This document shows positions 8,718-17,649 of a stretch of DNA of 64,000 nt, piece by piece. The position numbers were made by a program, and so were the translations under genes. Below the pieces are notes generated by a model. The model made no database searches. It was not told the DNA's origin and saw only the letters and a list, made by a program, of their open reading frames with translations. Origin of the DNA: CAWELS01 sp964468205 (GTDB lineage Bacteria; Acidobacteriota; Terriglobia; Bryobacterales; Bryobacteraceae); contig CAYXVG010000010.1 of assembly GCA_964468205.1 (NCBI GenBank), forward strand, positions 1 through 64,000, written 5' to 3'. The first letter of the stretch is position 1. The number at the start of each line of letters is the position of its first letter.

Positions 8718-10502
8718 CTACTTCCTGCGCCCCTTCTTTTTGGGCTTGATCTCCGGCTTGGGTTCCGGGGGGGGCGCCGGCTTTCCTCCGATTTTGTTGA
8801 TGATTTGCTGCTGTGCGACCCCGACGATATTGCTGGTCAACCAGTATAACACCAGGCCGCTTGAGACTCCGTAGAAGATGAAACCCATCATGAGCGGCAT
8901 CATGTACATAATGCGCTGCTGGCTGCTGCTTACCGCCGTCGTGGGCGTCATCTTCTGCATTGCAAACTGCGAGATGACCATTGTAACCGGCAGGATGCGA
9001 ATCGGGAGTTGCTCAGGCAGCGAAAGGTCCGCGACCCACAGCCACTCCGCTCCGCGGAGTTCGATTGCCACCGTGAGCACCTTGTAGAAGGCGAAGAAGA
9101 ACGGAATCTGCAGAATCATCGGCAGGCACCCAGCCGCGGGATTCACGTTGTGCTTCTTGTAGAGCGCCATGAGCTCTTCGTTCTGCTGCTGCTTCTTCGG
9201 GTCCCTCAGGCTGAGCCCCTTATACTTGTCTTGAAGCTTCTTCACCTCGGGCTGGATCGCCTGCATTTGCTTCATGCCCTTCATGCCGGTGAGCTTGAGC
9301 GGGAAGAGCAGGATGTTAATGGCCAAGGTCACGATGACGATCGCCCATCCCCAGTTGCCGACCCAATTGCCGTGAACCCATCTGAGAGCCAGAAACAGGG
9401 GTTTGGCAAGCAACGAGAACCAGCCGAAATCGACGAGTTGCTGGAGCCGCGGGTCGATCGATTCGAGCACCCTGAGGTCTTTCGGGCCCACAAACAGGGA
9501 AAAGTGGTTCTGCGCGAGTCCGCCGATGCCGGCGCCGGGATGATACTGCACCCGCTCATCCTTGCCGAAGGCGATCTCGTCCGCATAGACCCGCAACTGG
9601 AAGGCGGGGCCGCTGTTGCGCAGGGCGACGGCCGCGAAGTACTGGTCTTCGAGTCCGGCAAATGAGTAGTCACCGCTAAACGTCATGGGGCCGTCTTCGG
9701 CTTCGTCCGGATCGTTGACTACGAGTTTGCGCTCGGCGCTGTCGAAGAACACCGTATGCTGCATGGTGGGTGCGTTCTCAACGTTACGGTCTCCGAAGCC
9801 GCCGCGCCAAACCAGGAAATGAGGCACCGGCGCGCCACTGTAGCTGGCTTCGGAGGTGACCTCGAGAAGGTAGGAGTCCCGCTCGAACTGGAAACTCTTC
9901 CGGTAGACGGTGACGCCATCGGAGAGTTCGAACGAGACGCCGAGTCCGTCGCTCGATCTCGTGGCGGCGAAGAGGCCGGTATTCGGATTCAGCGCCGGGG
10001 CGTTGCCGGCGAATTCAATGTGGAACGGATGGGCAAACTGCTCCATCGCCGGCTGGAACACGACATCCAGCAAGCCGGTCCCGGGAGCCTCCGGGTCATC
10101 TTCGCCGGCCAAGACCGGACTTTCGACGTAGTCTTTGAGCACCCAACTTTTGACCACGGCGCCCATGTTCGACAGCGTGACCCGGAACACATCGGTTTCG
10201 ATGATGATCTCCTCTTCCCGATCGGCCGAAACAGCGCCCGCGGCTTCCGGCACGGAGGGCGCGTCAGGGGTGACTGGAGACACATCTGGTTGCTGCTTGG
10301 CCGGTTCGGGCGCCGGCTCGCGCTCCGCTTGGCTTTGTTCGCTCTGATCGGAACCGGCTGGTGGGGCTACCGGTGGGTTTGTTTTGAAAAAATAGGGGGT
10401 CAGGAACAAAATAGCCCCCATCAGGATGAAAGCCAGGAGGAGCCTTTTTTCCATCGACAGCTCGCCGTCCGAGCCGCCGTTTCCTTTTGGTAAGTCCGCC
10501 AT
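8718..10502 (-). CDS. yidC: Membrane protein insertase YidC
   Basis: The 594-residue protein has the layout of a Gram-negative YidC: an N-terminal anchor (MEKRLLLAFILMGAILFLTP), a linker rich in Pro/Glu/Ser, the large periplasmic P1 beta domain (~120-370), and the conserved insertase core with NWGWAIVIVTLAINILLFPL and PAAGCLPMILQIPFFFAFYK. It ends in a basic tail (KPEIKPKKKGRRK) that could contact the ribosome. Two starts are possible: ATG at 10502, used here, or ATG at 10454, which begins exactly at MEKRLL as in most homologues. Neither has a clear ribosome site. It inserts proteins into the inner membrane alone or with SecYEG. Confidence 0.96.
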   Translation of the reverse strand: MADLPKGNGGSDGELSMEKRLLLAFILMGAILFLTPYFFKTNPPVAPPAGSDQSEQSQAEREPAPEPAKQQPDVSPVTPDAPSVPEAAGAVSADREEEIIIETDVFRVTLSNMGAVVKSWVLKDYVESPVLAGEDDPEAPGTGLLDVVFQPAMEQFAHPFHIEFAGNAPALNPNTGLFAATRSSDGLGVSFELSDGVTVYRKSFQFERDSYLLEVTSEASYSGAPVPHFLVWRGGFGDRNVENAPTMQHTVFFDSAERKLVVNDPDEAEDGPMTFSGDYSFAGLEDQYFAAVALRNSGPAFQLRVYADEIAFGKDERVQYHPGAGIGGLAQNHFSLFVGPKDLRVLESIDPRLQQLVDFGWFSLLAKPLFLALRWVHGNWVGNWGWAIVIVTLAINILLFPLKLTGMKGMKQMQAIQPEVKKLQDKYKGLSLRDPKKQQQNEELMALYKKHNVNPAAGCLPMILQIPFFFAFYKVLTVAIELRGAEWLWVADLSLPEQLPIRILPVTMVISQFAMQKMTPTTAVSSSQQRIMYMMPLMMGFIFYGVSSGLVLYWLTSNIVGVAQQQIINKIGGKPAPPPEPKPEIKPKKKGRRK

Positions 10503-10562
10503 GGAATAACTCGATAACTTCTATGATCGTCGGGTCCCGTATCCTACCTTAGCGAAAACCGC

Positions 10563-10823
10563 CTACGGCGGCGATGACTCCGCCGGGCGGCTTGTTTCAT
10601 CACCATTACCCGGTTCCGGAACCGGGTCGAAGCCGCCCGGGTGAAATGGATGACACCTGAGGAGCCGCCGCAGAGCGAGCCAGAGGCCCCGGCAGGCTCC
10701 GTGCTTCTCCACTGCTTCCCGGGCGTACACGGAACAGGTCGGGTGAAACCGGCATGCGGAGGGCAAGAACGGGGAGAGCCAGCGTTTGTAACCGCGCAAC
10801 AGCCATATCAGGAAGCGCTGCAT
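10563..10823 (-). CDS. yidD: Membrane protein insertion efficiency factor YidD
   Basis: The 86-residue protein shows the family core IWLLRGYKRWLSPFLPSACRF, then HPTCSVYAREAVEKHGACRG and RLLRCHPFHPGGFDPVP, with the three conserved cysteines. The last ~15 residues are low complexity. It lies between rnpA and yidC; its start overlaps the 3' end of rnpA by 16 nt, suggesting translational coupling. It is thought to assist YidC-dependent insertion. Confidence 0.95.
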   Translation of the reverse strand: MQRFLIWLLRGYKRWLSPFLPSACRFHPTCSVYAREAVEKHGACRGLWLALRRLLRCHPFHPGGFDPVPEPGNGDETSRPAESSPP

Positions 10824-11218
10824 CTCCGTAACACTTTCCGCACTTCACGCCGGAGATCCGGAAGAGACGCTTCGAGAACCCGCCGGCTCGGATTGAACAC
10901 TACATCCCATCGTTTCTCGAGGGCGCCAATCTCATAGCGAACCGCCTCGCGCATCCGGCGCTTGATTCGATTGCGATCCACGGCCTTTCCGACCGCTTTC
11001 GGAACAGTGAAGCCCACCCTCGGACCCGATCCTTCCGCCCGCGCGAAGCAGAATGCGCGGAAGAAGGGACCGGAGAGCCGCAAGCCTTCGCGATAGGCCC
11101 TGCGATAGTCACCCGAACGCAGTAGTCTATGCTGTTTAGGAAACGAAAAATCCGGTTTCGTGGCGATCGGCTTAATGCGCTCTTCGGACAGCCCGCTCGT
11201 CGCTAACGGAGAGCTCAT
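10808..11218 (-). CDS. rnpA: Ribonuclease P protein component
   Basis: The 136-residue protein has the RnpA core: FPKQHRLLRSGDYRRAYREG, RVGFTVPKAVGKAVDRNRIK with the RNR motif, and RRMREAVR. It binds RNase P RNA and helps mature tRNA 5' ends. The only ATG in frame is at 11218, which lies inside the rpmH coding region, so the two genes overlap by 47 nt in different frames. The N-terminal ~25 residues before FPKQHRLL are therefore an extension not seen in most homologues. A non-standard start (CTG or ATT) closer to the domain cannot be excluded. Confidence 0.93.
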   Translation of the reverse strand: MSSPLATSGLSEERIKPIATKPDFSFPKQHRLLRSGDYRRAYREGLRLSGPFFRAFCFARAEGSGPRVGFTVPKAVGKAVDRNRIKRRMREAVRYEIGALEKRWDVVFNPSRRVLEASLPDLRREVRKVLRRCSAS

Positions 11219-11339
11219 GACGGCCCTTTGCCCGCCGGCTGGACAAGATGGCCCGGCCGGCCTTTGTTCTCATGCGCTCCCGGAACCCGTGCTTCTTAGC
11301 GCGTTTGCGATTATTTGGTTGAAACGTTCGCTTTGGCAT
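11172..11339 (-). CDS. rpmH: 50S ribosomal protein L34
   Basis: A 55-codon reading frame encodes MPKRTFQPNNRKRAKKHGFR followed by ERMRTKAGRAILSSRRAKGR and ends VRRAH. This is unmistakably L34, with the usual basic composition but about ten extra C-terminal residues compared with the 44-46 of many bacteria. A GCGGAG site sits 7 nt before the ATG. The extra tail coincides with the overlap with rnpA. It is the first gene of the minus-strand cluster. Confidence 0.96.
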   Translation of the reverse strand: MPKRTFQPNNRKRAKKHGFRERMRTKAGRAILSSRRAKGRHELSVSDERAVRRAH

Positions 11340-11418
11340 AGTACAACTCCGCGCCGGTCAGGCTATTGCTCCGAGACGGCACACTAAATGCGTTTCGTTG
11401 GGGAAGCCCCGAAAACAT

Positions 11419-11424
11419 AGTATA
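11419..11424 (-). promoter_or_regulatory. Candidate -10 box for the rpmH cluster
   Basis: TATACT on the minus strand lies 79 nt upstream of the rpmH ATG in an otherwise GC-rich region. No good -35 hexamer is found at 16-18 nt, so the assignment is tentative. Confidence 0.3.
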
Positions 11425-11503
11425 GCAGACAGCCTCGGGGGAAGCTGCGATTGAGGCGGAATTCCGCTCACCGGCGCTGGGGGTTTGGTGGTACGATGCG
11501 GGC

Positions 11504-13753
11504 GTGGGGGGCAAGACTTTTCTGGGATTAGGCGCCGCCGCGACTCTACTTATATCGTGCGGCGCCGGCGGTCCCCCGGAGTCAGTGACCAAGTCCAGTT
11601 CGCATGCCACGGGTTATGTGGATGGGGCCGTCTGCGCGGGATGTCACGCCGAGATTTTCGCCAGCTACCAGGAAACCGGGATGGGGAGGTCGTTTTACAG
11701 GCCGAGGCCGAGCCGGATGGTGGAGGATTGGAGCGGCGGGGAAAGCTTCTATCACGAAGCGTCCGATCGCTACTACACGATGTCGAAGCGAGACGGAAAG
11801 TACTTCCAGAGACGTCACCAAGCCGGCTTCGAGGGCAAGATCGAGAATGTGGTCGAGAAGGAGATCCATTTCATCATCGGTTCGGGCAACCATGCGCGGA
11901 CTTACCTGCACCGCACGCCTAGCAACCAGTTGGTCGAGCTACCGGTGGCCTGGTATGCCGAGAATGGCGGTTTCTGGGCCATGAACCCCGGCTACGATCG
12001 CCCGGACCACCCCGGATTCCGACGTGTGATCTCTAATGACTGCATGTTCTGCCACAACGGCTATCCCGAGCAGCCTGAGGCCGGATTCGTTGGCGGCGGC
12101 GAGGCGCTGTTTCCGGGCAGGCTGCCGGAAGGGATCGATTGCCAGCGCTGCCACGGACCGGGAAAGGAGCATGTGGACACGGCCGTCGCGGAAATGGCGG
12201 AAGAAGAAATCCGCCGCAAGATCTTCAACCCTGCCGGACTGCCAGTGGACCGGCAACTCGAACTCTGCATGCAGTGCCATTTGGAATCCACCAGCCGTAG
12301 TCTTCCGTACTCCTTAGTGCGCTTCAGCCGCAGACCGTTCTCTTACCGGCCTTGGGAGGCACTGGGCGACTACATCATCCATTTTGATTTCGAGACGGGC
12401 AAAGGCCTCGAGGATCACTTCGAGATTGCTCATCATGCCTATCGGCTCAGGAAATCTGCCTGTTTCCGGAAGGGCGAGGGACTTGTGTGCACGTCATGCC
12501 ACAACCCACACGAGGCAGTGCGTGGGGCAGAACAGACCGAACGGACGGCGACTGTCTGCCTGGACTGCCACGGTGAGCCGCACACCGAATCGCGAGACTG
12601 TGCGGACTGTCATATGCCGAAACGGCGCGCGGACGATGTTGTACACGCCGTGATGACGGATCATTTTATCCGGAAGCCGCCCTCCGGCCGGAATTGGCTG
12701 GCTCCACTCGAAGAGACACACGAGACTCAGGAAACGGCCTATCGGGGAGAGGTGACGCTATACTATCCTCCCGAACTCCCCGAGACCCCGGAGAACGAGT
12801 TACTGCTAGCGACTGCGCAGGTCTATTCTGGAGCCAACCTGGAGGCGGGAATTTCGCGATTGCGATCCGCAATTGAACGGCGCCGACCCGAGCGTCCTGA
12901 ATATTATCATCATCTGGCCGAAGCCTACTGGAAGAGCAATAATCTTGAAGAGGCCGCTCATTGGTACCGTAGGGCGCTCGAACGGGATCCGGAATTCCTT
13001 CCATCCGTGCGCAATCTGGGCTCCACGCTGATCGCCGCCGGAAAGCCTGCCGAGGCGGTCAGTGTCCTGCGATTGGCGCCGGAGGACCCCGCCTCGCTGG
13101 TAAATCAAGGAGATGCGCTCCTGGCACAAGGCCGTTTCATACCCGCCGCCGAGGCCCTACGAAAAGCAGTAGGCCTGAATCCCGACCTTCCAGAAGCCTG
13201 GACGAACCTAACTCGGGCTCTCGGGGGCCAAGGTGACATGGCCGGAGCGATCAACGCGGCTCGAGAGGCGGTGCGCCTGCAACCGGACAGTGCGACAGCA
13301 CACAGTAATCTCGCAAACTACCTCGAAGCGTCGGACAATGCCGCTGAGGCGGAGTATCACTACAAGACCGCCATCACGATGGACCCTTTGCACGCCGAAG
13401 CCTTCTATAACTATGGGACGGCGCTGGCCGGCCAAAAGAGGTATCGAGAAGCGGAGAGCTACTTGCAGCGGTCCGTCGAGATTGATCCGGCGCTGGCCGG
13501 CGCTCACCTGAACCTTGGCAATCTCCAAGCGGCCCAAGGCTCGCCGGGAAGCGCAATCCCCCATTTTCTCCGGGCGCTCCAGGCCCAGCCCAGGTTTGCC
13601 GCCGCCCGGATGAATCTCGGCCTCGCTCTTGCCGAGACAGGACGGATGGAGGAGGCGGTGGCCGAGTTTCAGAAGGCCGCGGAGGGGCCGGACCCTCAGA
13701 TCCAGCAGGCAGCGCGGGAGATACTTGGACGTCTCAGTGGGGCGCAGAAATAG
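11504..13753 (+). CDS. Seven-heme c-type cytochrome lipoprotein with C-terminal TPR domain
   Basis: The 749-residue protein starts at GTG 11504 with a short lipoprotein signal ending LLISC (Cys19). Seven CxxCH heme-binding motifs follow: CAGCH (44), CMFCH (180), CQRCH (213), CMQCH (255), CTSCH (329), CLDCH (352) and CADCH (366). From about residue 440 to the end there are TPR units, for example HWYRRALERDPEFLPSVRNL and AEYHYKTAITMDPLHAEAFY. The heme part resembles cytochrome c554-type proteins, which transfer electrons or reduce nitrogen compounds. The TPR half may recruit partners. No strong ribosome site precedes the GTG, so the exact start is uncertain. Confidence 0.85.
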   Translation: MGGKTFLGLGAAATLLISCGAGGPPESVTKSSSHATGYVDGAVCAGCHAEIFASYQETGMGRSFYRPRPSRMVEDWSGGESFYHEASDRYYTMSKRDGKYFQRRHQAGFEGKIENVVEKEIHFIIGSGNHARTYLHRTPSNQLVELPVAWYAENGGFWAMNPGYDRPDHPGFRRVISNDCMFCHNGYPEQPEAGFVGGGEALFPGRLPEGIDCQRCHGPGKEHVDTAVAEMAEEEIRRKIFNPAGLPVDRQLELCMQCHLESTSRSLPYSLVRFSRRPFSYRPWEALGDYIIHFDFETGKGLEDHFEIAHHAYRLRKSACFRKGEGLVCTSCHNPHEAVRGAEQTERTATVCLDCHGEPHTESRDCADCHMPKRRADDVVHAVMTDHFIRKPPSGRNWLAPLEETHETQETAYRGEVTLYYPPELPETPENELLLATAQVYSGANLEAGISRLRSAIERRRPERPEYYHHLAEAYWKSNNLEEAAHWYRRALERDPEFLPSVRNLGSTLIAAGKPAEAVSVLRLAPEDPASLVNQGDALLAQGRFIPAAEALRKAVGLNPDLPEAWTNLTRALGGQGDMAGAINAAREAVRLQPDSATAHSNLANYLEASDNAAEAEYHYKTAITMDPLHAEAFYNYGTALAGQKRYREAESYLQRSVEIDPALAGAHLNLGNLQAAQGSPGSAIPHFLRALQAQPRFAAARMNLGLALAETGRMEEAVAEFQKAAEGPDPQIQQAAREILGRLSGAQK

Positions 13754-13837
13754 CGGATTGCCGCATTGCGGGCGTGAAGCACCGTACCGGCCAATGCGGA
13801 TGGGAAGACAGAGTTGGACGGGATCCGCGCAGACAGG

Positions 13838-13870
13838 GAAGCGGGAAACACTCGTGGTGGTTCCCGCTTC
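13838..13870. terminator. Hairpin between convergent genes (candidate bidirectional terminator)
   Basis: GAAGCGGGAA (13838-13847) is perfectly complementary to TTCCCGCTTC (13861-13870) across a 13-nt loop. It lies between the stops of the cytochrome gene and the TonB receptor gene. There is no good T-run on either side. Confidence 0.45.
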
Positions 13871-13896
13871 TCGTCAAATAGGGTTTCCGGGGCCAG

Positions 13897-16800
13897 CTAC
13901 CAGTAGAGTTTCAGTCCGAACTGGTTTGTCCGCATGCCCCGGGCGCCGGTGATGACGCCGTAGTTGGCGGAGTTCCGGTTGGTGTTCGGGTTGCCCCAGT
14001 TCACTACGTTCGGGAAGTTGAACGACTCGAAACGGAACTGGAGCACGAAGCGCTCAGTCATCCGGAAATTCTTCATGGCCGAGAAGTCCCAACCAAAGAC
14101 GCCCGGACTGATGTACGTGTTGCGATTGATGTTCCCCTGCCGGTACGTAAGCTGGTTCGCCCCGGTGGCATCGGGAACGTTGCAGGAGATAGCCGCGGCC
14201 CAACTGCCGGTCACTGCCCTCTGTTCCGGTGTCGCCCGGCGGAAGTATTCCTGCGGAGTCGGATTGTCGAGGAACGGGGTGATCCCAGTGGCATCACCGC
14301 GATTTCCTTGTGCGTTTGAGTTGAGGTCTCCGCAATTTCCGCCGTTGAATGGCGTCCCGGTCGAAATAGTGAATATTGAACCGAGCTGCCAATCGCCGAC
14401 GATCGTGTTGGCAACCCCGCCAAGGTCGGCGGCTTTCCCCCTGCCAACTGGTATTTCGTAAAGCACGGAGCCGGTGAAGCGGTGGGAAGTGTGGAACTGC
14501 GAGAGTCCTCGCTCCCAGCGGAAGTCGTAGCTACTGGCGGGAAAGAGGTTGTCGCCAGCGTTTGTGCGGATCGCTGATCCGGTATCAGTCGCGCGGGACC
14601 AGGTGTAGCCGGCGAGATAAGTCAGACCGTTCGAGAATCGTTGATGTAGCTTGACGATCCCCGAATTGTAGTTCGAGTTCACCACATTTGCGATGGTCTG
14701 GATGCGGCCGTACGCCTCACCACCGAACGGACGGCGCTCGTTGGTTAAACGGTTGTCGTCTGGCCCGGTGCGTTCCACCGGCGTGTTCCAACCGAACATG
14801 CGCTGGAGCTTGGTTCCTTTGTTGCCCTGGTAGCCCACTTCCAGCATCAGGGTGTCGGTGAGCTGGTACTGGATGTTCATGAGGTATTGAGCGATGTAAG
14901 GAGTCCGGCGACCGGCGTCATTGGCAAAGGTGTACAGACCCGCGAGACAAAGACCATCCCAGTCGGAGCAACCACTATCACCGCCCCCTGCTTTTACGGC
15001 CCAGGGAGCCACGATATTTGACGTCGGCAGCAGGTCGAGCGAACGGGCCGACTCCCGGAAACCGAGATTGCGGCCCAAGTCAAAGACCGGGTTACCAGTG
15101 TCCTGTGAGTAGAAGATGCCAAAGCCGGTGCGCACCGTCATCCTTTGGGTCGGCTGCCACGCGATTCCGATCCTCGGAGCGAAATCATTTTTGTCCGGGA
15201 AGACGGCCGCGCGGCCGCCGAGAACATCATCACCGGTCTCCTTCGGGACGATGTCCTTAATATGGACGTTGAGCCCGTCGTGAAAGTCGCCCGGTCCGGG
15301 CCGGACCAGAACGGGCATCGGACAAGTCGGGTCGATTCCGCTGTCATTCACACCGGTGCAGAACATCTTGACGTTGAAGACGCCCCGATAGCGGTCCTTC
15401 CACGGCGGCGTGAACTCATAGCGCAACCCTAGGTTCAGGGTTAAGTTGGGACGGACCTTCCACTGGTCTTCGATGTAGGCGTAATAGGCCCACTGCCGGA
15501 ACTGCACGTTGGCGATACCCATGGCGCGGGTGGATTCCGACGTCCAGCCGAGTAGTCCAGTGGCAAACGCCGACCCAGTATCCGATAGGTTTTCCGGATC
15601 CGAAGTGTAACGGCTCGGAAACTGGAAGAACCCGCGTGGGAACTGATTGCCCACCTGGTTGAAGCGCCGGCTTGCGATCTCGCCGCCGAACTTGATGGTG
15701 TGGTTGCCCGTAACCCAGGAAACATTGTCGAGCAGTTGATAGGTCCGGTTGCGGTTGATAAACGGACCGCCTGTCGCCTCGCCCCAGCCGGCCACCTCGT
15801 TGTTCCCCGTGAAACCGACCCCCGGCGTTCCCCAGGCGGCTTCAATCGGTGACTGAAGGCCGACAATACCCAATTCCGACGTCACGTCTCGGACGCCGTT
15901 GAAGAATGTCAGCTTGTCGTTGTCGAAGAGGTTTACGCCCAGCCGGAGTTCGTTGACAACGCTGGTTCCGAAAGTGCGCACGTTTGACAGCATGATCTGC
16001 CAGGTATTGGTGCCGATGCTCTCGTCCTGGAACAGAAACGCCTTGCCGTCTGTCAAAACCTCACTACCCCAACTGAAACGGCCGAACCATTGGGATTTGG
16101 CGCCTTCCTGCCAATCTATTCGCGTCGTGAACTGGTCCCAATCGAGCGGATCCGGGGAATCGCGGACGTAGTTGAATGGATCGACGCCAACCGTGGCGCC
16201 CGGAATGGTGGGAGCTGGGTAGAAATCGAGCAATTTGATGAAAGGCTCCTGGAAACGGGCCGACGGAATCTGGTTGCCGGGGAACGGATCCGCCGTTGGG
16301 GTTCCGTCTGGAAGCGTCCGGATGGTATCCGGGTCAAAGAGCGGCAGATGGGCTGGACCCGAGAAATCGCCCGACCGCATCGCCTGGTCAGCCACAGTCT
16401 GGCGGTTCACGCCGGACTGGCGGCGCCGGAGCCCTTCGTAATTCACCATGAAGAACAGTTTGTTCTTTCCGTTGATCACTTTCGGAATCAGTACCGGCCC
16501 ATCCAGTGTGAAACCAAACTGGTTCCTGTTAAACGGCGCCTTGTCGCCGTGCCGCTGCCACGGCCTGGCCTGGAGAACCTTGTTCCGCCAGAACCAAAAC
16601 GTCGTGCCGTGGAAGTCGTTCGTGCCGGCCTTTGTAGTCACGTTGATCTGTGAGGTAGCCTTGCCGAACTCCGCTGAGTAGACGCCGGTCTGCACTTTGA
16701 ACTCCTGGAGAGCGTCCACAGACGGACGAACGACGAAGGTGTTGAAATTCGGGTCGGTATTCTCGACGCCATCCAGCGTGAAGCGGTTGTACTGCTGCCG

Positions 16801-17370
16801 CTGGCCGGCGATCGACAGAGCTTGGTTGGCGCGCTCACCGCCCTGGCGGGAATTCGCCTGGCCGCCCGCACCCATCTCGGCCGTGACATTCGGTGCGAGC
16901 TTGACGAGTTGGAGATAGTTGCGCCCATTGAGCGGAAGATCGAGAATGCGCTGTTGCTCGATGACCGTGCCGGTGGCGATACTCGCCGTTTGCAGCATCT
17001 GAGCCGCCGCGGAGATTTCGATCGACTCGGTCACCGCGCCAACCTCCAACTGGAAGTTGGCCCGCTGCACATCCCCCACCTGAACAATGAGCCCGGGGGT
17101 CGTTGCCGCCTTGAAACCCCCACTCGTGGCTTGTATCGTGTATGTTCCGGGCACAAGGAACGGCACGGTATAGTTTCCGGCCTCGTTCGTCCGTACGGTT
17201 CGTGATGTGCTTGTCGCTTCGTTGATTACCGTCACCTCGGCGCCCGGAATGGCCGCGCCGCTGGCATCGGTTACAGTTCCTGTGATTTCTCCAAAGGTTT
17301 GCCCAAACGTAGGAAGGGCAAGTACAGCTATGGAGAGAAATACAACGAGGTATCTCATATTCACCCCCAT
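13897..17370 (-). CDS. Oar-like TonB-dependent outer-membrane receptor with N-terminal carboxypeptidase-regulatory-like domain
   Basis: The ~1157-residue protein has a signal peptide (MRYLVVFLSIAVLALPTFGQ), then an Ig-like carboxypeptidase-regulatory domain (ITGTVTDASGAAIPGAEVTV), a plug with the LPLNGRNYLQLVKLAPNVT motif typical of acidobacterial receptors, and a long beta-barrel ending NQFGLKLYW with a C-terminal aromatic residue. This class imports or binds large substrates, commonly glycans or peptides, at the outer membrane. The ATG at 17370 is chosen because AGGA lies 7-8 nt upstream; the ATG at 17358 begins directly at the signal peptide and is also possible. Substrate is unknown. A good promoter lies upstream at 17468-17496. 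Confidence 0.92.
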   Translation of the reverse strand: MGVNMRYLVVFLSIAVLALPTFGQTFGEITGTVTDASGAAIPGAEVTVINEATSTSRTVRTNEAGNYTVPFLVPGTYTIQATSGGFKAATTPGLIVQVGDVQRANFQLEVGAVTESIEISAAAQMLQTASIATGTVIEQQRILDLPLNGRNYLQLVKLAPNVTAEMGAGGQANSRQGGERANQALSIAGQRQQYNRFTLDGVENTDPNFNTFVVRPSVDALQEFKVQTGVYSAEFGKATSQINVTTKAGTNDFHGTTFWFWRNKVLQARPWQRHGDKAPFNRNQFGFTLDGPVLIPKVINGKNKLFFMVNYEGLRRRQSGVNRQTVADQAMRSGDFSGPAHLPLFDPDTIRTLPDGTPTADPFPGNQIPSARFQEPFIKLLDFYPAPTIPGATVGVDPFNYVRDSPDPLDWDQFTTRIDWQEGAKSQWFGRFSWGSEVLTDGKAFLFQDESIGTNTWQIMLSNVRTFGTSVVNELRLGVNLFDNDKLTFFNGVRDVTSELGIVGLQSPIEAAWGTPGVGFTGNNEVAGWGEATGGPFINRNRTYQLLDNVSWVTGNHTIKFGGEIASRRFNQVGNQFPRGFFQFPSRYTSDPENLSDTGSAFATGLLGWTSESTRAMGIANVQFRQWAYYAYIEDQWKVRPNLTLNLGLRYEFTPPWKDRYRGVFNVKMFCTGVNDSGIDPTCPMPVLVRPGPGDFHDGLNVHIKDIVPKETGDDVLGGRAAVFPDKNDFAPRIGIAWQPTQRMTVRTGFGIFYSQDTGNPVFDLGRNLGFRESARSLDLLPTSNIVAPWAVKAGGGDSGCSDWDGLCLAGLYTFANDAGRRTPYIAQYLMNIQYQLTDTLMLEVGYQGNKGTKLQRMFGWNTPVERTGPDDNRLTNERRPFGGEAYGRIQTIANVVNSNYNSGIVKLHQRFSNGLTYLAGYTWSRATDTGSAIRTNAGDNLFPASSYDFRWERGLSQFHTSHRFTGSVLYEIPVGRGKAADLGGVANTIVGDWQLGSIFTISTGTPFNGGNCGDLNSNAQGNRGDATGITPFLDNPTPQEYFRRATPEQRAVTGSWAAAISCNVPDATGANQLTYRQGNINRNTYISPGVFGWDFSAMKNFRMTERFVLQFRFESFNFPNVVNWGNPNTNRNSANYGVITGARGMRTNQFGLKLYW

Positions 17371-17467
17371 GGTGATGTCCTGAATTGAAAGTCCGGCGTG
17401 ACCCACCTACACGGCAGCAGTAAGGGACTACGCCACAAATCCGCTCCCCTGTCGAGCGGATGACATT

Positions 17468-17496
17468 ATTATGATCATCTCGTTACGATTTGTAAA
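17468..17496 (-). promoter_or_regulatory. Promoter of the TonB-dependent receptor gene
   Basis: In a distinctly AT-rich stretch (about 17460-17560) the minus strand has TTTACA (17491-17496) and CATAAT (17468-17473) with a 17-nt spacer. This predicts a leader of about 90 nt before the receptor start. Confidence 0.6.
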
Positions 17497-17574
17497 GATT
17501 ATTTTTCAACAGAAAATAGAATCTGGAGATCTTATTAGAAACTCTTACAATTGGCGAGCTGATAAGGGTGGGGT

Positions 17575-17615
17575 CGAAAATAGAGCGGCCTCACCTTAGT
17601 GCTGAGGCGAGGCCG
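17575..17615 (-). terminator. Rho-independent terminator after the PEGA gene
   Basis: Minus-strand hairpin: CGGCCTC (17609-17615 read in reverse) pairs with GAGGCCG (17586-17592), with three more pairs inside after one mismatch. It is followed on the minus strand by CTCTATTTTC, a short T-rich run. It ends the PEGA gene transcript before the receptor promoter. Confidence 0.6.
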
Positions 17616-17649
17616 TGGAAATGCTAACGATCCGGGTTCTACCTGATCC

